Shown here: positions 1-8,070 of the stretch, piece by piece
Position numbering within the stretch: position 1 is the stretch's first letter
Layout of the letters: each line of letters begins with the position of its first letter
Assembly: GCF_004121055.1 (NCBI RefSeq)
Contig: NZ_PYAL01000004.1
Span: 536,781-600,780 of the forward strand
Source: Achromobacter aloeverae
GTDB taxonomy: Bacteria > Pseudomonadota > Gammaproteobacteria > Burkholderiales > Burkholderiaceae_B
Length of the DNA stretch: 64,000 nucleotides
Reading direction: 5' to 3'
Made by a program: the position numbers and the translations under genes
The notes under the pieces: model-generated
The model's database searches: none
What the model was told of the DNA's origin: nothing
The model's input: only the letters and a program-made list of their open reading frames with translations

Positions 1-1975
1 GGGCGCGCGTCGAGGGCGGGTTGGCCGCAAGGGCTTGCGGAGGTGCGAGGTCGGGTTCTCTCGGGGGCTGCCGAGCAGGCTGCCGAGCGGGCTCCCGAGC
101 GGGCTCCCATACGGACTGCCAGAGCAGCGATTCCTCGACATAGTGCCTGGCGGTCAAGGCCGTCGACGCAAGCGCTTGCGTCGCGCCGATGCGGTCGGCC
201 GGCAGATGGTCCTTGCCCTTGGGAAAACTGACGGTGAACCGGCTTCCCTTTCCTTCCGTGCTTTGCGCGACGGCGCGTCCGCCATGCAGCCGCGCGAGCT
301 CCCGCACCAGGGCCAGCCCGATGCCGGAGCCTTCCTGCGTGCGCCCGCCCGCGCCTTCGATCCGGTGGAAGCGTTCGAAGATACGCGGCAGTTGGTCCGC
401 CGCAATGCCGATGCCGGTGTCCTCCACCGACAGCTCCACCTCGCCATCCGTCTCCCGCAACCGGACCGTGATCTCTCCCCGCAGCGTGAATTTCAAGGCG
501 TTGGACAGCAGGTTCAGCACCATCTTTTCATACATGTCGCGGTCGACGTAGACCGGCCCGCCTATCGGTGGGCACGCCACGTTCAGGCGCAGGCCGGCTT
601 TTTCGATCGCGGACCGGAAAACGCTGGCCAGGTCGCGGGTGGCCGCGGCCAGGTCCACGGGCTCGTAGCTGGCCTGCATGCGCCCCGCCTCGATGCGGGC
701 GAAATCCAGCAGGCCGTTGACCATCTTCTGCAGGCGCAAGGCATTGCGGTGCATCATTTCGGTCCGCTCGGCGGGCCAGGGCGCGCCGGGCTGCGCCAAG
801 GCGTCCTCCAGCGGACCCAGGAGCAGCGTGAGCGGCGTGCGGAATTCGTGGCTGACGTTCGAGAAAAAGGTTGTCTTGGCCTGGTCCAGTTCCGCCAGCG
901 CCTGCGCCCGCCGGCTTTCCTGTTCGTAGGCGACCGCATTGGAGATCGCCGTGCTGGTATGTTTCGCCACCAGGTCGAGGAAGGTCCGGTAGTCCTCGTT
1001 CAAGGGGCGGCGCGGGCTCGCGCCCAGCACCATCGTGCCGGACACCGTGCCATCGCCGGACCATTGCAAGGGAACGACCCGGGCGTGGGTCGCCGCTTCC
1101 GGCCAGGCGCCGCCCGATAGCGCCAGGCCGCGCTCGCCCAAGTCGACGTTCAGCGGCCGGCCCGTGCGCGCCACGTCGTCCAGGGGCCATGCGGAGGCTT
1201 GCCGGGCGGATACGTCGTCCACGCCTGTCGCCGCCAGCAGCTCATCGGCCCCTCCGTCGCCGGTGCGCCGGTAGATGAGGGCAAAGGGCAGGTCGAGGCG
1301 GTTCCGGGCCAGCACGTCCGCGACGTTGCCGCAAGCGGCCTGCACATTGCGCGTTTCCAGCGGCAGGGCGCCAAGTTCGCGCAAGGTCTCCAGGCGCCGC
1401 GCGCTGACGACCTGGCCGGTGGTCTCCGTGCAGGGGCAGAAACTGCCTTCCACCGTCTTGCCGTCCGCCGCCAGGATGGGGCCATAGGTGAATGTGACGA
1501 AGACTTCCTCGCGGGTCAGGTCCCGGTCGAAGAAGAACTGGCCGCTTTCCGTCCACGTAGCCATGCCCGTGCGATAGACCCCTTCCAGCATGGGGCCTAT
1601 GGTGGGCCATATCTCGCGCCAGCAATCGGCGCCGGCCGACCCCAGGGCATGCGGGTGCTTGCCCGCGCCCAGGAAGGGAATGTAGGCGTCGTTATAGAGC
1701 ACCCGGAAGTCGGGGCCGAACCACAGGATGACGGGAAAGCGGGAGCTGATGCAGAGACTGAGCGCCGATCGCAGGCTTTGCGACCATTTTTCGGGACCGC
1801 CCAAAGGGGTGGCGTCCCAATCGAAGTCCCGGATGCGGCGGGACATTTCCCCGTAGTCGGGAATGAAATCAAACCGGTCTATCAAGACGGTATCCCCTCT
1901 GGCTGCGATGGCGCGCACTCTCCGACGATGGCACGCCTCGGGAACGGTTTCCAATAGAACCCTCTTGTCGAGCAT
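1..1975 (-). CDS. PAS-GAF hybrid-type sensor histidine kinase, C-terminus beyond window
   Basis: This frame stays open from an ATG at 1975 to the window edge, so the protein is at least 658 residues and truncated here. In order it shows an N-terminal PAS-like domain, a GAF-like domain, a HisKA box with SHEFRTPLTLLLG (phospho-acceptor His about residue 376), an N box (NLLSNALKF) and G boxes (VEDTGIGI, GSGIGLALV). The kinase core ends near nucleotide 210. After it comes a linker made of repeated EPAR/QPAR-type units. Relatives of this architecture usually carry a receiver domain next, which would make it a hybrid kinase; that part is not visible. No transmembrane segment is seen, so a cytoplasmic sensor is inferred. 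No clear ribosome site precedes the ATG. It is divergent from the MFS gene. Confidence 0.85.
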   Translation of the reverse strand, partial: MLDKRVLLETVPEACHRRRVRAIAARGDTVLIDRFDFIPDYGEMSRRIRDFDWDATPLGGPEKWSQSLRSALSLCISSRFPVILWFGPDFRVLYNDAYIPFLGAGKHPHALGSAGADCWREIWPTIGPMLEGVYRTGMATWTESGQFFFDRDLTREEVFVTFTYGPILAADGKTVEGSFCPCTETTGQVVSARRLETLRELGALPLETRNVQAACGNVADVLARNRLDLPFALIYRRTGDGGADELLAATGVDDVSARQASAWPLDDVARTGRPLNVDLGERGLALSGGAWPEAATHARVVPLQWSGDGTVSGTMVLGASPRRPLNEDYRTFLDLVAKHTSTAISNAVAYEQESRRAQALAELDQAKTTFFSNVSHEFRTPLTLLLGPLEDALAQPGAPWPAERTEMMHRNALRLQKMVNGLLDFARIEAGRMQASYEPVDLAAATRDLASVFRSAIEKAGLRLNVACPPIGGPVYVDRDMYEKMVLNLLSNALKFTLRGEITVRLRETDGEVELSVEDTGIGIAADQLPRIFERFHRIEGAGGRTQEGSGIGLALVRELARLHGGRAVAQSTEGKGSRFTVSFPKGKDHLPADRIGATQALASTALTARHYVEESLLWQSVWEPAREPARQPARQPPREPDLAPPQALAANPPSTRA

Positions 1976-2167
1976 GCCGCGATTTTGCAATGGCGCCTCT
2001 GCGTACGTTCAGGGGAGGACTGGCCGAGGGCAAGTTTCATGCCTGGAATTTTCGCGGCTTCTTTTCATTCGCTTGTCTCATATCCGTTCCTGCCCGTCCT
2101 GCTTCCGTTTCCTCGCCTGCGTTTCCAGGCTACGTATAATCCCCGCCACGCCTCCCACTGCCGCAGC

Positions 2168-3412
2168 ATGTCCGCCACCGCCACCTCGAAGAAGTCGCAT
2201 CTTTCCCAAGCCTGGGCCATGCTGTTCGCCCTGGCTTCCGGATTCGCCCTCAGCAACGCCTACCGCACGGTGGCCGCCATCACGGCGCCGCCCCTGGCGC
2301 AGGACATGGGCCTGTCCCCGCAGCAGCTGGGAACCTTCGCGGGCAGCTTCCATTTCATGTTCGGCGCCATGCAGTTGTTCATGGGCATAGGCATAGACCT
2401 GTGGGGCGTGCGCCGCACGATACTGGCGGCGGCGCCCCTGACCATCATCGGCGCGTTGTTGTCGGCAATGGCGCCCGGGTATGGCGCGCTGGTGGCGGGG
2501 CAGGCGTTGATCGGCGTGGGCTGCGCGCCGGCCTTCCTGGCCGCGACGGTCTTCATCGCCCGCTACTTTCCCGTGCAGAAATTCGCCGCGGTGTCCGGCA
2601 TCGCCATGGCCATCGGCGTCATGGGCATGCTGTTCACCGGGACGCCGCTGGCCTGGCTGATCGAGAAAAGCGGCTGGCGCATGGGCTTCTGGGTGCTGGC
2701 GGGCATGTCGCTGCTGGCCTGGCTGTGGGTATGGCGCAGCGTGCATGAGGAGCGCCTGGCGAGCAATCCGGGCACCGCCGGCGGACCGCGCGAATCGGTG
2801 CGCGAGGCGCTGATGCGCTTCGGGTCGCTGCTGCGGATGCCGCACACCTGGGGCATCGTCACATTGAGCTTCTTCTGCTACGCCGCCTTCATCACCCTGC
2901 GCGGCTTGTGGCTGGGGCCGATGTTGATCAGCCGCCACGGATTTTCCCTGGTGCAGAGCGGCAACGTGGCCCTGGCCTTGTCGTTGACCGCCATGGCGGG
3001 CCCCATGGTGTTCGGCCGTTTCGATCCCGGGCCCGTGCGCCGGCGGCGCTGGCTGGTGCGGTGCGCATTCGTCTTCGCCGCGCTGTTCGCCGCCGTCGCC
3101 TTCGAATTCGGCGCATGGGGCGATGTCCTGGCCGCGCTGGCGATCGGTTTCTTTTCGGGTTTCGCCATCCTGCAGTACGCGGACGTGCGTTCGTCTTATC
3201 CGGCGGCCATCACCGGCCGCGCGATGGCGCTCTTCACCATGGCCATGTTCCTGGGCGTGGCCGCCATGCAGTGGTTCACGGGGTGGGTCGCCACGCACGC
3301 CCAGGCGTGGGGGCTGGAGCCGTTCGGACCGGTGATGGGCAGCATCGCCGCGCTGCTGGTGCTGGCTGGCATCGCCTATCGCCTGTTGCCGGCGCCGCCC
3401 CGGCAGGGCTGA
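2168..3412 (+). CDS. MFS transporter, about 12 transmembrane segments
   Basis: The 414-residue product is dominated by hydrophobic segments typical of the major facilitator superfamily. The first begins near residue 15 (AWAMLFALASGFALSNAYRT), and an MFS loop-like stretch GIGIDLWGVRRT lies between segments 2 and 3. The substrate cannot be read from the sequence; the general look is of small organic-solute or nitrate/cyanate-type carriers. An in-frame upstream extension to 1985 exists, but its composition does not look coding. The ATG at 2168 puts the N-terminus directly before the first membrane segment, although no good ribosome site precedes it. After the stop a 15-bp sequence is directly duplicated (about 3411-3440). 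Confidence 0.8.
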   Translation: MSATATSKKSHLSQAWAMLFALASGFALSNAYRTVAAITAPPLAQDMGLSPQQLGTFAGSFHFMFGAMQLFMGIGIDLWGVRRTILAAAPLTIIGALLSAMAPGYGALVAGQALIGVGCAPAFLAATVFIARYFPVQKFAAVSGIAMAIGVMGMLFTGTPLAWLIEKSGWRMGFWVLAGMSLLAWLWVWRSVHEERLASNPGTAGGPRESVREALMRFGSLLRMPHTWGIVTLSFFCYAAFITLRGLWLGPMLISRHGFSLVQSGNVALALSLTAMAGPMVFGRFDPGPVRRRRWLVRCAFVFAALFAAVAFEFGAWGDVLAALAIGFFSGFAILQYADVRSSYPAAITGRAMALFTMAMFLGVAAMQWFTGWVATHAQAWGLEPFGPVMGSIAALLVLAGIAYRLLPAPPRQG

Positions 3413-3444
3413 TCCAGGCCGGGGCGATCCAGGCCGGGGTCCAT

Positions 3445-3774
3445 TCAGGTGGACGGCTGGAAGGCAATCACCGCCATGCCCGCCAGGGCAATGGCCGCGC
3501 CGCCGATGTCCCAGCGGGTAAGCGCCACGCCGTCGACGACGCGCAGCCAGACCAGGGCGATGGCGATATACATGCCGCCGTAGGCGGCATAGGTCCGCCC
3601 CGCGGCGCTGGGATGCAAGGTCAGCAGCCACGCGAACAAGGCCAGCGACAGGGCGGCGGGAAACAGCAGCAGCGGGCTGCGGCCTTGCTTGAGCACGAGC
3701 CAGGGCAGGTAGCAGCCGACAATTTCGGCCAGCGCGGTCACGGCGTAGAGCGCGGAGGTGAGCAGGATATTCAC
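3445..3774 (-). CDS. ynfA: YnfA/UPF0060 family small membrane protein
   Basis: A 109-residue, four-helix inner-membrane protein of the UPF0060 (YnfA) family, which is related to small multidrug-resistance type proteins. Recognisable family features are the N-terminal [13 protein letters not shown] segment and the central [19 protein letters not shown] stretch. Starting at the GTG at 3774 gives the normal family length (about 108-110). A second GTG at 3816 would add 14 residues; neither start has a clear ribosome site. Its function in the cell is not established; a transport or efflux role is only suggested by family resemblance. It converges with the MFS gene. Confidence 0.85.
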   Translation of the reverse strand: MNILLTSALYAVTALAEIVGCYLPWLVLKQGRSPLLLFPAALSLALFAWLLTLHPSAAGRTYAAYGGMYIAIALVWLRVVDGVALTRWDIGGAAIALAGMAVIAFQPST

Positions 3775-3964
3775 GGGGATGTCGCGGGCAGGCGTGGCGT
3801 CGAGGGCAGGATCCACTTGCCGCGATCATAACCAGCGCCGGCGGCGGCGGGGTCTTCCCGACCCGCGAAATAGGGAAGTCCCATCGCATGAGGTTGGGCC
3901 CTATCCCCGTCCGCGTCCCGGCGCGCAAGCCTTACACTGCTTGCCTCACCTTACGGAGTTTTCC

Positions 3965-4588
3965 ATGCCTGCTCCTCGCCGCGCGCTTATCGTCATCGAC
4001 GTTCAGAACGAGTATTTCACCGGCAACCTGCCTATCGAGTATCCGGATCCGGGCGTTTCCCTGGCCAACATCAACCGCGCCGTCGATGCCGCCGAGGCGC
4101 ATGGCATTCCGGTGGTGATCGTGCAACACCTGGCGCCTGCCCAGTCGCCGATCTTCGCGCGCGGTTCGGCCGGCGCCGAACTGCATCCGTCCATCGCGGG
4201 CCGGCCGCGCGCGCTGTTGGTGGAGAAGGCCATGGCCAGCGCCTTCGCCGGTACGGAATTGGGCGCATGGATCGAAAAGGAAGGCATCGATACGCTGACC
4301 ATCGTCGGCTACATGACGCACAACTGCGACGACTCCACCATCAAGCACGCCCGGCATGCCGGCCTGGCGCTGGAATTCCTGAACGACGCCAGCGGTTCGC
4401 TGCCTTACGAAAACCGCGCGGGCGCCGCCACGGCGGAGGAAATCCATCGTGTCTTCACGGTGGTGCTGCAGTCGTCCTTCGCCGCGGTGCTCAGCACCGA
4501 CGAATGGCTGGCGATCCTGGAAAACGGCGAACCGCCCGTGCGCGAGAACATCTACGTGTCCAACCAGAAGGCGCGGCAGGGCCGCTGA
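3965..4588 (+). CDS. Cysteine hydrolase, isochorismatase family
   Basis: A 207-residue cytoplasmic hydrolase of the isochorismatase/nicotinamidase superfamily. The expected catalytic triad is visible: Asp12 in ALIVIDVQNEYF, Lys88 in LVEKAMASAF and Cys121 in VGYMTHNCDD. Members hydrolyse amides, imides or vinyl ethers; the actual substrate cannot be told here. The chosen ATG follows TACGGAG at good spacing and sits just before the first beta strand; an upstream in-frame extension is not supported. It stands alone and converges on the two-component sensor gene, with two GC-rich hairpins between them. Confidence 0.88.
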   Translation: MPAPRRALIVIDVQNEYFTGNLPIEYPDPGVSLANINRAVDAAEAHGIPVVIVQHLAPAQSPIFARGSAGAELHPSIAGRPRALLVEKAMASAFAGTELGAWIEKEGIDTLTIVGYMTHNCDDSTIKHARHAGLALEFLNDASGSLPYENRAGAATAEEIHRVFTVVLQSSFAAVLSTDEWLAILENGEPPVRENIYVSNQKARQGR

Positions 4589-4609
4589 GCCCCGCAAGCC
4601 GCCGGCCAC

Positions 4610-4668
4610 GCGCGGGAGGCATTCCCGCGCTGCCGCCGGGGACGGCAAGGCCGGCGTGGACGCCGGCC
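4610..4668. terminator. Two GC-rich hairpins between convergent genes
   Basis: Two inverted repeats lie between the convergent hydrolase and sensor-kinase genes. One has 8-bp arms at 4610-4617 and 4623-4630 (GCGCGGGA). The other has 8-bp arms at 4649-4656 and 4661-4668 (GGCCGGCG) with a TGGA loop. No T-run follows, so intrinsic termination is plausible but not certain. Confidence 0.4.
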
Positions 4669-4680
4669 CCCCATGTCGTC

Positions 4681-4736
4681 CGCTCAGTCTCGTGCGTTCA
4701 GTCTCGTGCGCTCAGTCTCGTGCGTTCAGTCGGCGT
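4681..4736. repeat. 14-bp tandem repeat spanning the sensor-kinase stop codon
   Basis: Four near-identical 14-bp units (CGYTCAGTCTCGTG) lie in tandem at 4681, 4695, 4709 and 4723. C and T alternate at the third base of successive units, and the last unit diverges. The fourth unit contains the stop codon of the sensor kinase gene on the minus strand. Confidence 0.9.
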
Positions 4737-6108
4737 CCGACTGCCGGCGCAGGTCCACATGGAAGCGGCTGCCCTGGCCGGGCATGGAGTGCAGCGTCAC
4801 GCGCCAGTGCTGGTGATGGCAGATGCGCTGGACCAGGGACAGGCCCAGGCCCAGGTTCTCCGCGCCGCCCTTATGGCCTTGGAAGAAAGGCGCGAACGCG
4901 CTTTCCTGCTTGTCGGCCGGAATGCCCGCGCCGTCGTCGCGGACCTCCATGCTGTCGCGGCCGGCACGCACCGTCACGCGGCGCGCGCCGGTGGCGTGCT
5001 GCAAGGCGTTGCGGATCAGATTGGATAACACGATACGCAGCAAGGGCGCGGGATAGGCGGGCAGGGCGCTCGCCTGGCGGGGTGCGAGAGCGACGGCGCC
5101 GGCAGCATCAAGGGCTTCGGCGTCCTTGACGCCTTCGATACCTTCGATACCACCGACACCTTCGACACCATCGATGTCTTCGCAGTAGAGCGCCACGTCC
5201 AGCCGCCGCGCCCGCGCGTGCCATTGCGCGACCTGCTCCCGGGCCACCGTAAGCACCGTGGCCCGCGGAAAACCGCTGGCGTCGGCGCGGCCGCGCGCCA
5301 GCATCAGATAGGCGTCCAGGTGCTGGCGCATATCGTGGGCGGCGGCCTGGATGCGGCGCAATTGCGCGATCTGGCCGGTTTCCAGGTTGACGCCTTCCAG
5401 CAGCACCTCGCTGGAACTGGACACCACCATCAGCGGCGTGCGCAACTCATGGCTGACATCGGCGGTGAAAAGCTGTTCCCGCTCCAGCGCCTGTTCGAGC
5501 TGGTTGTAGGTATCGTCGAAAGCGGCCGCCAGCTGGCCCACCTCGTCGCGCGGATAATCCGGCGCCAGGCGCGTGCGCGGCGGCAGGCCTGCCCGGCCGC
5601 TCATTTGCGTGGCCAGGCGGGCCAGCGGCCGCAGCACGCGGCGCGTGGCCAGCGTGCCGAGCAGGAAGGCCAGCAGCAGGCTGGCGGCCACGGCGCCCAC
5701 CGTCAGCCAGTGCGAACGGCGCAGGCCCTGTTCATAGTCGGTGTAGTCGCGCAGCAGCATATAGCGCACGCCGTCCTGGTCGCTGGCCATGACGTGCCAG
5801 ACGCGACCGCCCCGTTCGATCTTGTGGAAACCCGGCGGAAGGTGCCGCAGCCATTCGGGAAACGCGATACCACCCGGCTCGCCGTGGAAGAAGCGGTCTT
5901 GCCGCCCGACATCCTCCCCCGCCAGGTATTCCGTGCGCACGCGCTCCACGGCCATGCCCATGTCGATGCGCTGCAAGTGGGTTTCCAGCGTGCCGACGGT
6001 CCACAATGAGAGCAGGGCGATGGCGCCGGTCGCCACCAGGGTCAGCAACAGGTACGTGAGAAAGAGATGCCGCGCCAGGGCGCGCGCCGGACGACGCTCA
6101 CCGGGCAT
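4726..6108 (-). CDS. Sensor histidine kinase, QseC/PhoQ-like, partner of the adjacent regulator
   Basis: A 460-residue membrane sensor kinase. Transmembrane segments lie at about residues 15-38 and 134-158, enclosing a periplasmic domain of about 95 residues. A HAMP-like region follows, then the H box ADVSHELRTPLMVV with His220, an N box SNLIRNALQHA, and G boxes with VRDDGAGI and LGLGLSLVQRI. Between the HisKA and ATPase parts lies a low-complexity insertion (DIDGVEGVGGIEGIEGVKD) produced by a 9-bp DNA repeat. The gene overlaps the upstream regulator by 11 bp, so the two are surely co-transcribed. The stimulus is unknown. Confidence 0.9.
   Translation of the reverse strand: MPGERRPARALARHLFLTYLLLTLVATGAIALLSLWTVGTLETHLQRIDMGMAVERVRTEYLAGEDVGRQDRFFHGEPGGIAFPEWLRHLPPGFHKIERGGRVWHVMASDQDGVRYMLLRDYTDYEQGLRRSHWLTVGAVAASLLLAFLLGTLATRRVLRPLARLATQMSGRAGLPPRTRLAPDYPRDEVGQLAAAFDDTYNQLEQALEREQLFTADVSHELRTPLMVVSSSSEVLLEGVNLETGQIAQLRRIQAAAHDMRQHLDAYLMLARGRADASGFPRATVLTVAREQVAQWHARARRLDVALYCEDIDGVEGVGGIEGIEGVKDAEALDAAGAVALAPRQASALPAYPAPLLRIVLSNLIRNALQHATGARRVTVRAGRDSMEVRDDGAGIPADKQESAFAPFFQGHKGGAENLGLGLSLVQRICHHQHWRVTLHSMPGQGSRFHVDLRRQSDAD
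5125..5178. repeat. 9-bp degenerate tandem repeat inside the sensor kinase
   Basis: About six 9-bp units of the type TTCGATACC run in tandem (clear units at 5134, 5143, 5152, 5161 and 5170). They keep the reading frame and encode an acidic Gly/Glu/Val/Ile-rich stretch between the dimerisation and ATP-binding domains. Confidence 0.8.
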
Positions 6109-6781
6109 CCGTGCTCCGCATCTGGTAGCCGATCCCGTGGACGGTATGCAGCAGCGGCTCGGGGTAGGGCTTGTCGATGACCTGGCGGATCTGGTGGATG
6201 TGCGTGCGCAGGCTGTCGCTGTCCGGCGGCGAATCGCGCCACAGCGCTTCCTCCAGCCGCGCCCGGTGCACGACCGCCGGGCTCGCGCGCATCAGCAGGG
6301 TCAGAAGTTGCAGCGGCGCGGGCGGCAGCCGCAGGGCCTCGCCGGCGCGGCTCAGGCGCCGGGTGTCCAGGTCCAGTTCCAGGTCGCCGACGCGCAGGAC
6401 GCGGTGTTGCATGCCGCCGCGCGCACGATGCAGCAGGGCCTTGATGCGCGCCGACAGTTCGGCCAGCGCGAAGGGCTTGACCAGGTAGTCGTCGGCCCCC
6501 GCGTCGAAGCCATGCAGGCGATCATCCAGGGTGTCGCGGGCGGTGACCATGATGATGGGCGTGTCCAGCTCCGCCTCCTTGCGCAACTTGCGGCACAGGT
6601 CGTAGCCGTCCAGGCGCGGCAGCATCAGGTCCAGCACGATCAGGTCGAAGTTGTCCTGCTCGGCCAGGCGGTACCCGCGCATCCCGTCGCTCGCGCAGTC
6701 GACGATATATCCACGGGACTCCAGGTGATGGGCCATGTTGCCGAGGATGTCGGGGTCGTCTTCGATGATCAGGATGCGCAT
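6098..6781 (-). CDS. OmpR-family response regulator
   Basis: A 227-residue two-domain regulator. The N-terminal receiver has the acidic pocket (IIEDDPDIL), phospho-acceptor Asp51 in DLIVLDLMLP, the conserved Thr in MVTARD and the Lys in DDYLVKPF. The C-terminal winged-helix DNA-binding domain includes the RTHIHQIRQVID recognition region. The ATG at 6781 begins directly at the receiver; an in-frame upstream start would add ten unlikely residues. It lies upstream of, and overlaps, its cognate sensor kinase gene. Its targets are unknown; closest in type to QseB/PmrA/TctD regulators. Confidence 0.9.
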   Translation of the reverse strand: MRILIIEDDPDILGNMAHHLESRGYIVDCASDGMRGYRLAEQDNFDLIVLDLMLPRLDGYDLCRKLRKEAELDTPIIMVTARDTLDDRLHGFDAGADDYLVKPFALAELSARIKALLHRARGGMQHRVLRVGDLELDLDTRRLSRAGEALRLPPAPLQLLTLLMRASPAVVHRARLEEALWRDSPPDSDSLRTHIHQIRQVIDKPYPEPLLHTVHGIGYQMRSTDAR

Positions 6782-6981
6782 GGGTACTGGTGCGGAACAA
6801 GAGGGGAACAAGAATCACTTGCATGACGGTGCGAGGATTTTACTTGCGCCCCGGGAATCCGAGTAGTGACAGTCCGCCGCCACCCGTGGTGAACTCATCC
6901 GGCGCCGGGGGGGCCGGCGCGTCGGACCGGCGGGACGGACGGCCGGGGCAAGCGGCGCCGGCACGGCGTCGCGGGGTCACG

Positions 6982-7878
6982 ATGAATCTGCGTCAGATCG
7001 AAGTCTTTCGCGCCGTCATGCTGGCCGGTTCGGTCAGCGGCGCCGCGCAACTCCTGCATGTCTCGCAGCCGGCCGTCAGCCGGCTGATTTCCTACACCGA
7101 ATCGCGCCTGGGCTTCGCCCTGTTCCAGCGCCTGCGTGGCCGCCTGCATCCGACGCCCGAGGCGCACAAGCTGTTCAGCGAGGTCGAGGTGCTGTACCAG
7201 GGCGTGCAGCGCATCAACGGCCTGGCCGGCGACATGGCCAACCAGGCCGATGGCGTGCTGCGGGTGGCTTGCAGCCCCAGCCTGGCGTATGCCTTGATGC
7301 CCATGGCCATCGCGGCGTTTTCGCGTCGTTTCCCCGACGTGCGCGTCACCCTGGACGGCATGCTGGCGGATGCCCTCATCGACTCCGTGCTGACCCAGCG
7401 CGCCGACGTGCTGGTGGCGATGGTCCCTGTCCAGCATCCTCGCATCCAGGTCCACAAGCTTTTCCGCAACCGGGTGGTGGCGGTACTGCCGCCCGATCAC
7501 AAACTGGCCGAGCGCAAGCGCCTGCGCGTCGCGGACCTGAAGAACGAGCGCATCATCGGCTACGGGGCCGAAACGCCGCTGGCCCATGCCATCGGCCGCC
7601 TTTACGACGGCGCGCGCATCGCGCCGCGCTGGGTGGCGGAGGTCATGCAGACCCACGTGGCCTGCGCCATGGTGCAGCAGGGCCTGGGCATCGCGCTGGT
7701 CGACGAACTGGCGCAGATGGGTGGCGCGTGGCCCGGCCTGCATGTGCGCGAGCTGACGCCCACCATAGACCTGCAGGTGCGCCTGGGCTACGCGCGCCAC
7801 GAGCCCCTGTCGGCCGTGGTGCAGGCCTTCGTCGACGAAGTGCAAGCGCTGCGGCATCCCCTGCTGGTAGCGGCCTGA
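6982..7878 (+). CDS. LysR-family transcriptional regulator
   Basis: A 298-residue LysR-type regulator. The N-terminal winged helix-turn-helix is clear (RQIEVFRAVMLAGSVSGAAQ, then HVSQPAVSRLISYTESRLG). It is followed by a periplasmic-binding-protein-like effector domain (about residues 90-295). The ATG at 6982 is chosen because it starts exactly at the conserved N-terminus; the sequence upstream is low-complexity. It is encoded in the same direction as the Bug receptor and AtuA/DUF4387 genes that follow and probably controls them. The inducer is unknown but is likely the compound bound by the neighbouring receptor. Confidence 0.9.
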   Translation: MNLRQIEVFRAVMLAGSVSGAAQLLHVSQPAVSRLISYTESRLGFALFQRLRGRLHPTPEAHKLFSEVEVLYQGVQRINGLAGDMANQADGVLRVACSPSLAYALMPMAIAAFSRRFPDVRVTLDGMLADALIDSVLTQRADVLVAMVPVQHPRIQVHKLFRNRVVAVLPPDHKLAERKRLRVADLKNERIIGYGAETPLAHAIGRLYDGARIAPRWVAEVMQTHVACAMVQQGLGIALVDELAQMGGAWPGLHVRELTPTIDLQVRLGYARHEPLSAVVQAFVDEVQALRHPLLVAA

Positions 7879-7943
7879 GCGTAAACCCGCAGGCGCGGGG
7901 TGCCTGCCCGCGAGCCCAGTGTCCACGGGGCTCTTAACGTCAT

Positions 7944-7964
7944 GTTATGGATTTTTTCCATAAC
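7944..7964. promoter_or_regulatory. Perfect 8-bp inverted repeat upstream of the Bug gene, possible LysR operator
   Basis: The arms GTTATGGA and TCCATAAC are perfect and separated by five T residues. The element lies 106 bp upstream of the Bug receptor start and just after the LysR gene. It contains the T-N11-A spacing typical of LysR-type boxes. An A/T-rich loop and no following T-run argue against a terminator. Confidence 0.45.
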
Positions 7965-8070
7965 GGAATACGACTTTCCGCGAGCCTCTCCCTAGAATTT
8001 TTTGCAACCGCCGGCTCAAGGCGGACGGGCCGCCCGCGAAGGCGTCCGCAATCAGACAAGGGGTCAGGTC

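Noticed and set aside
2078..3928. A 616-codon minus-strand frame across the MFS and YnfA genes
   Set aside because: It crosses two recognised genes and has no domain or ribosome site.
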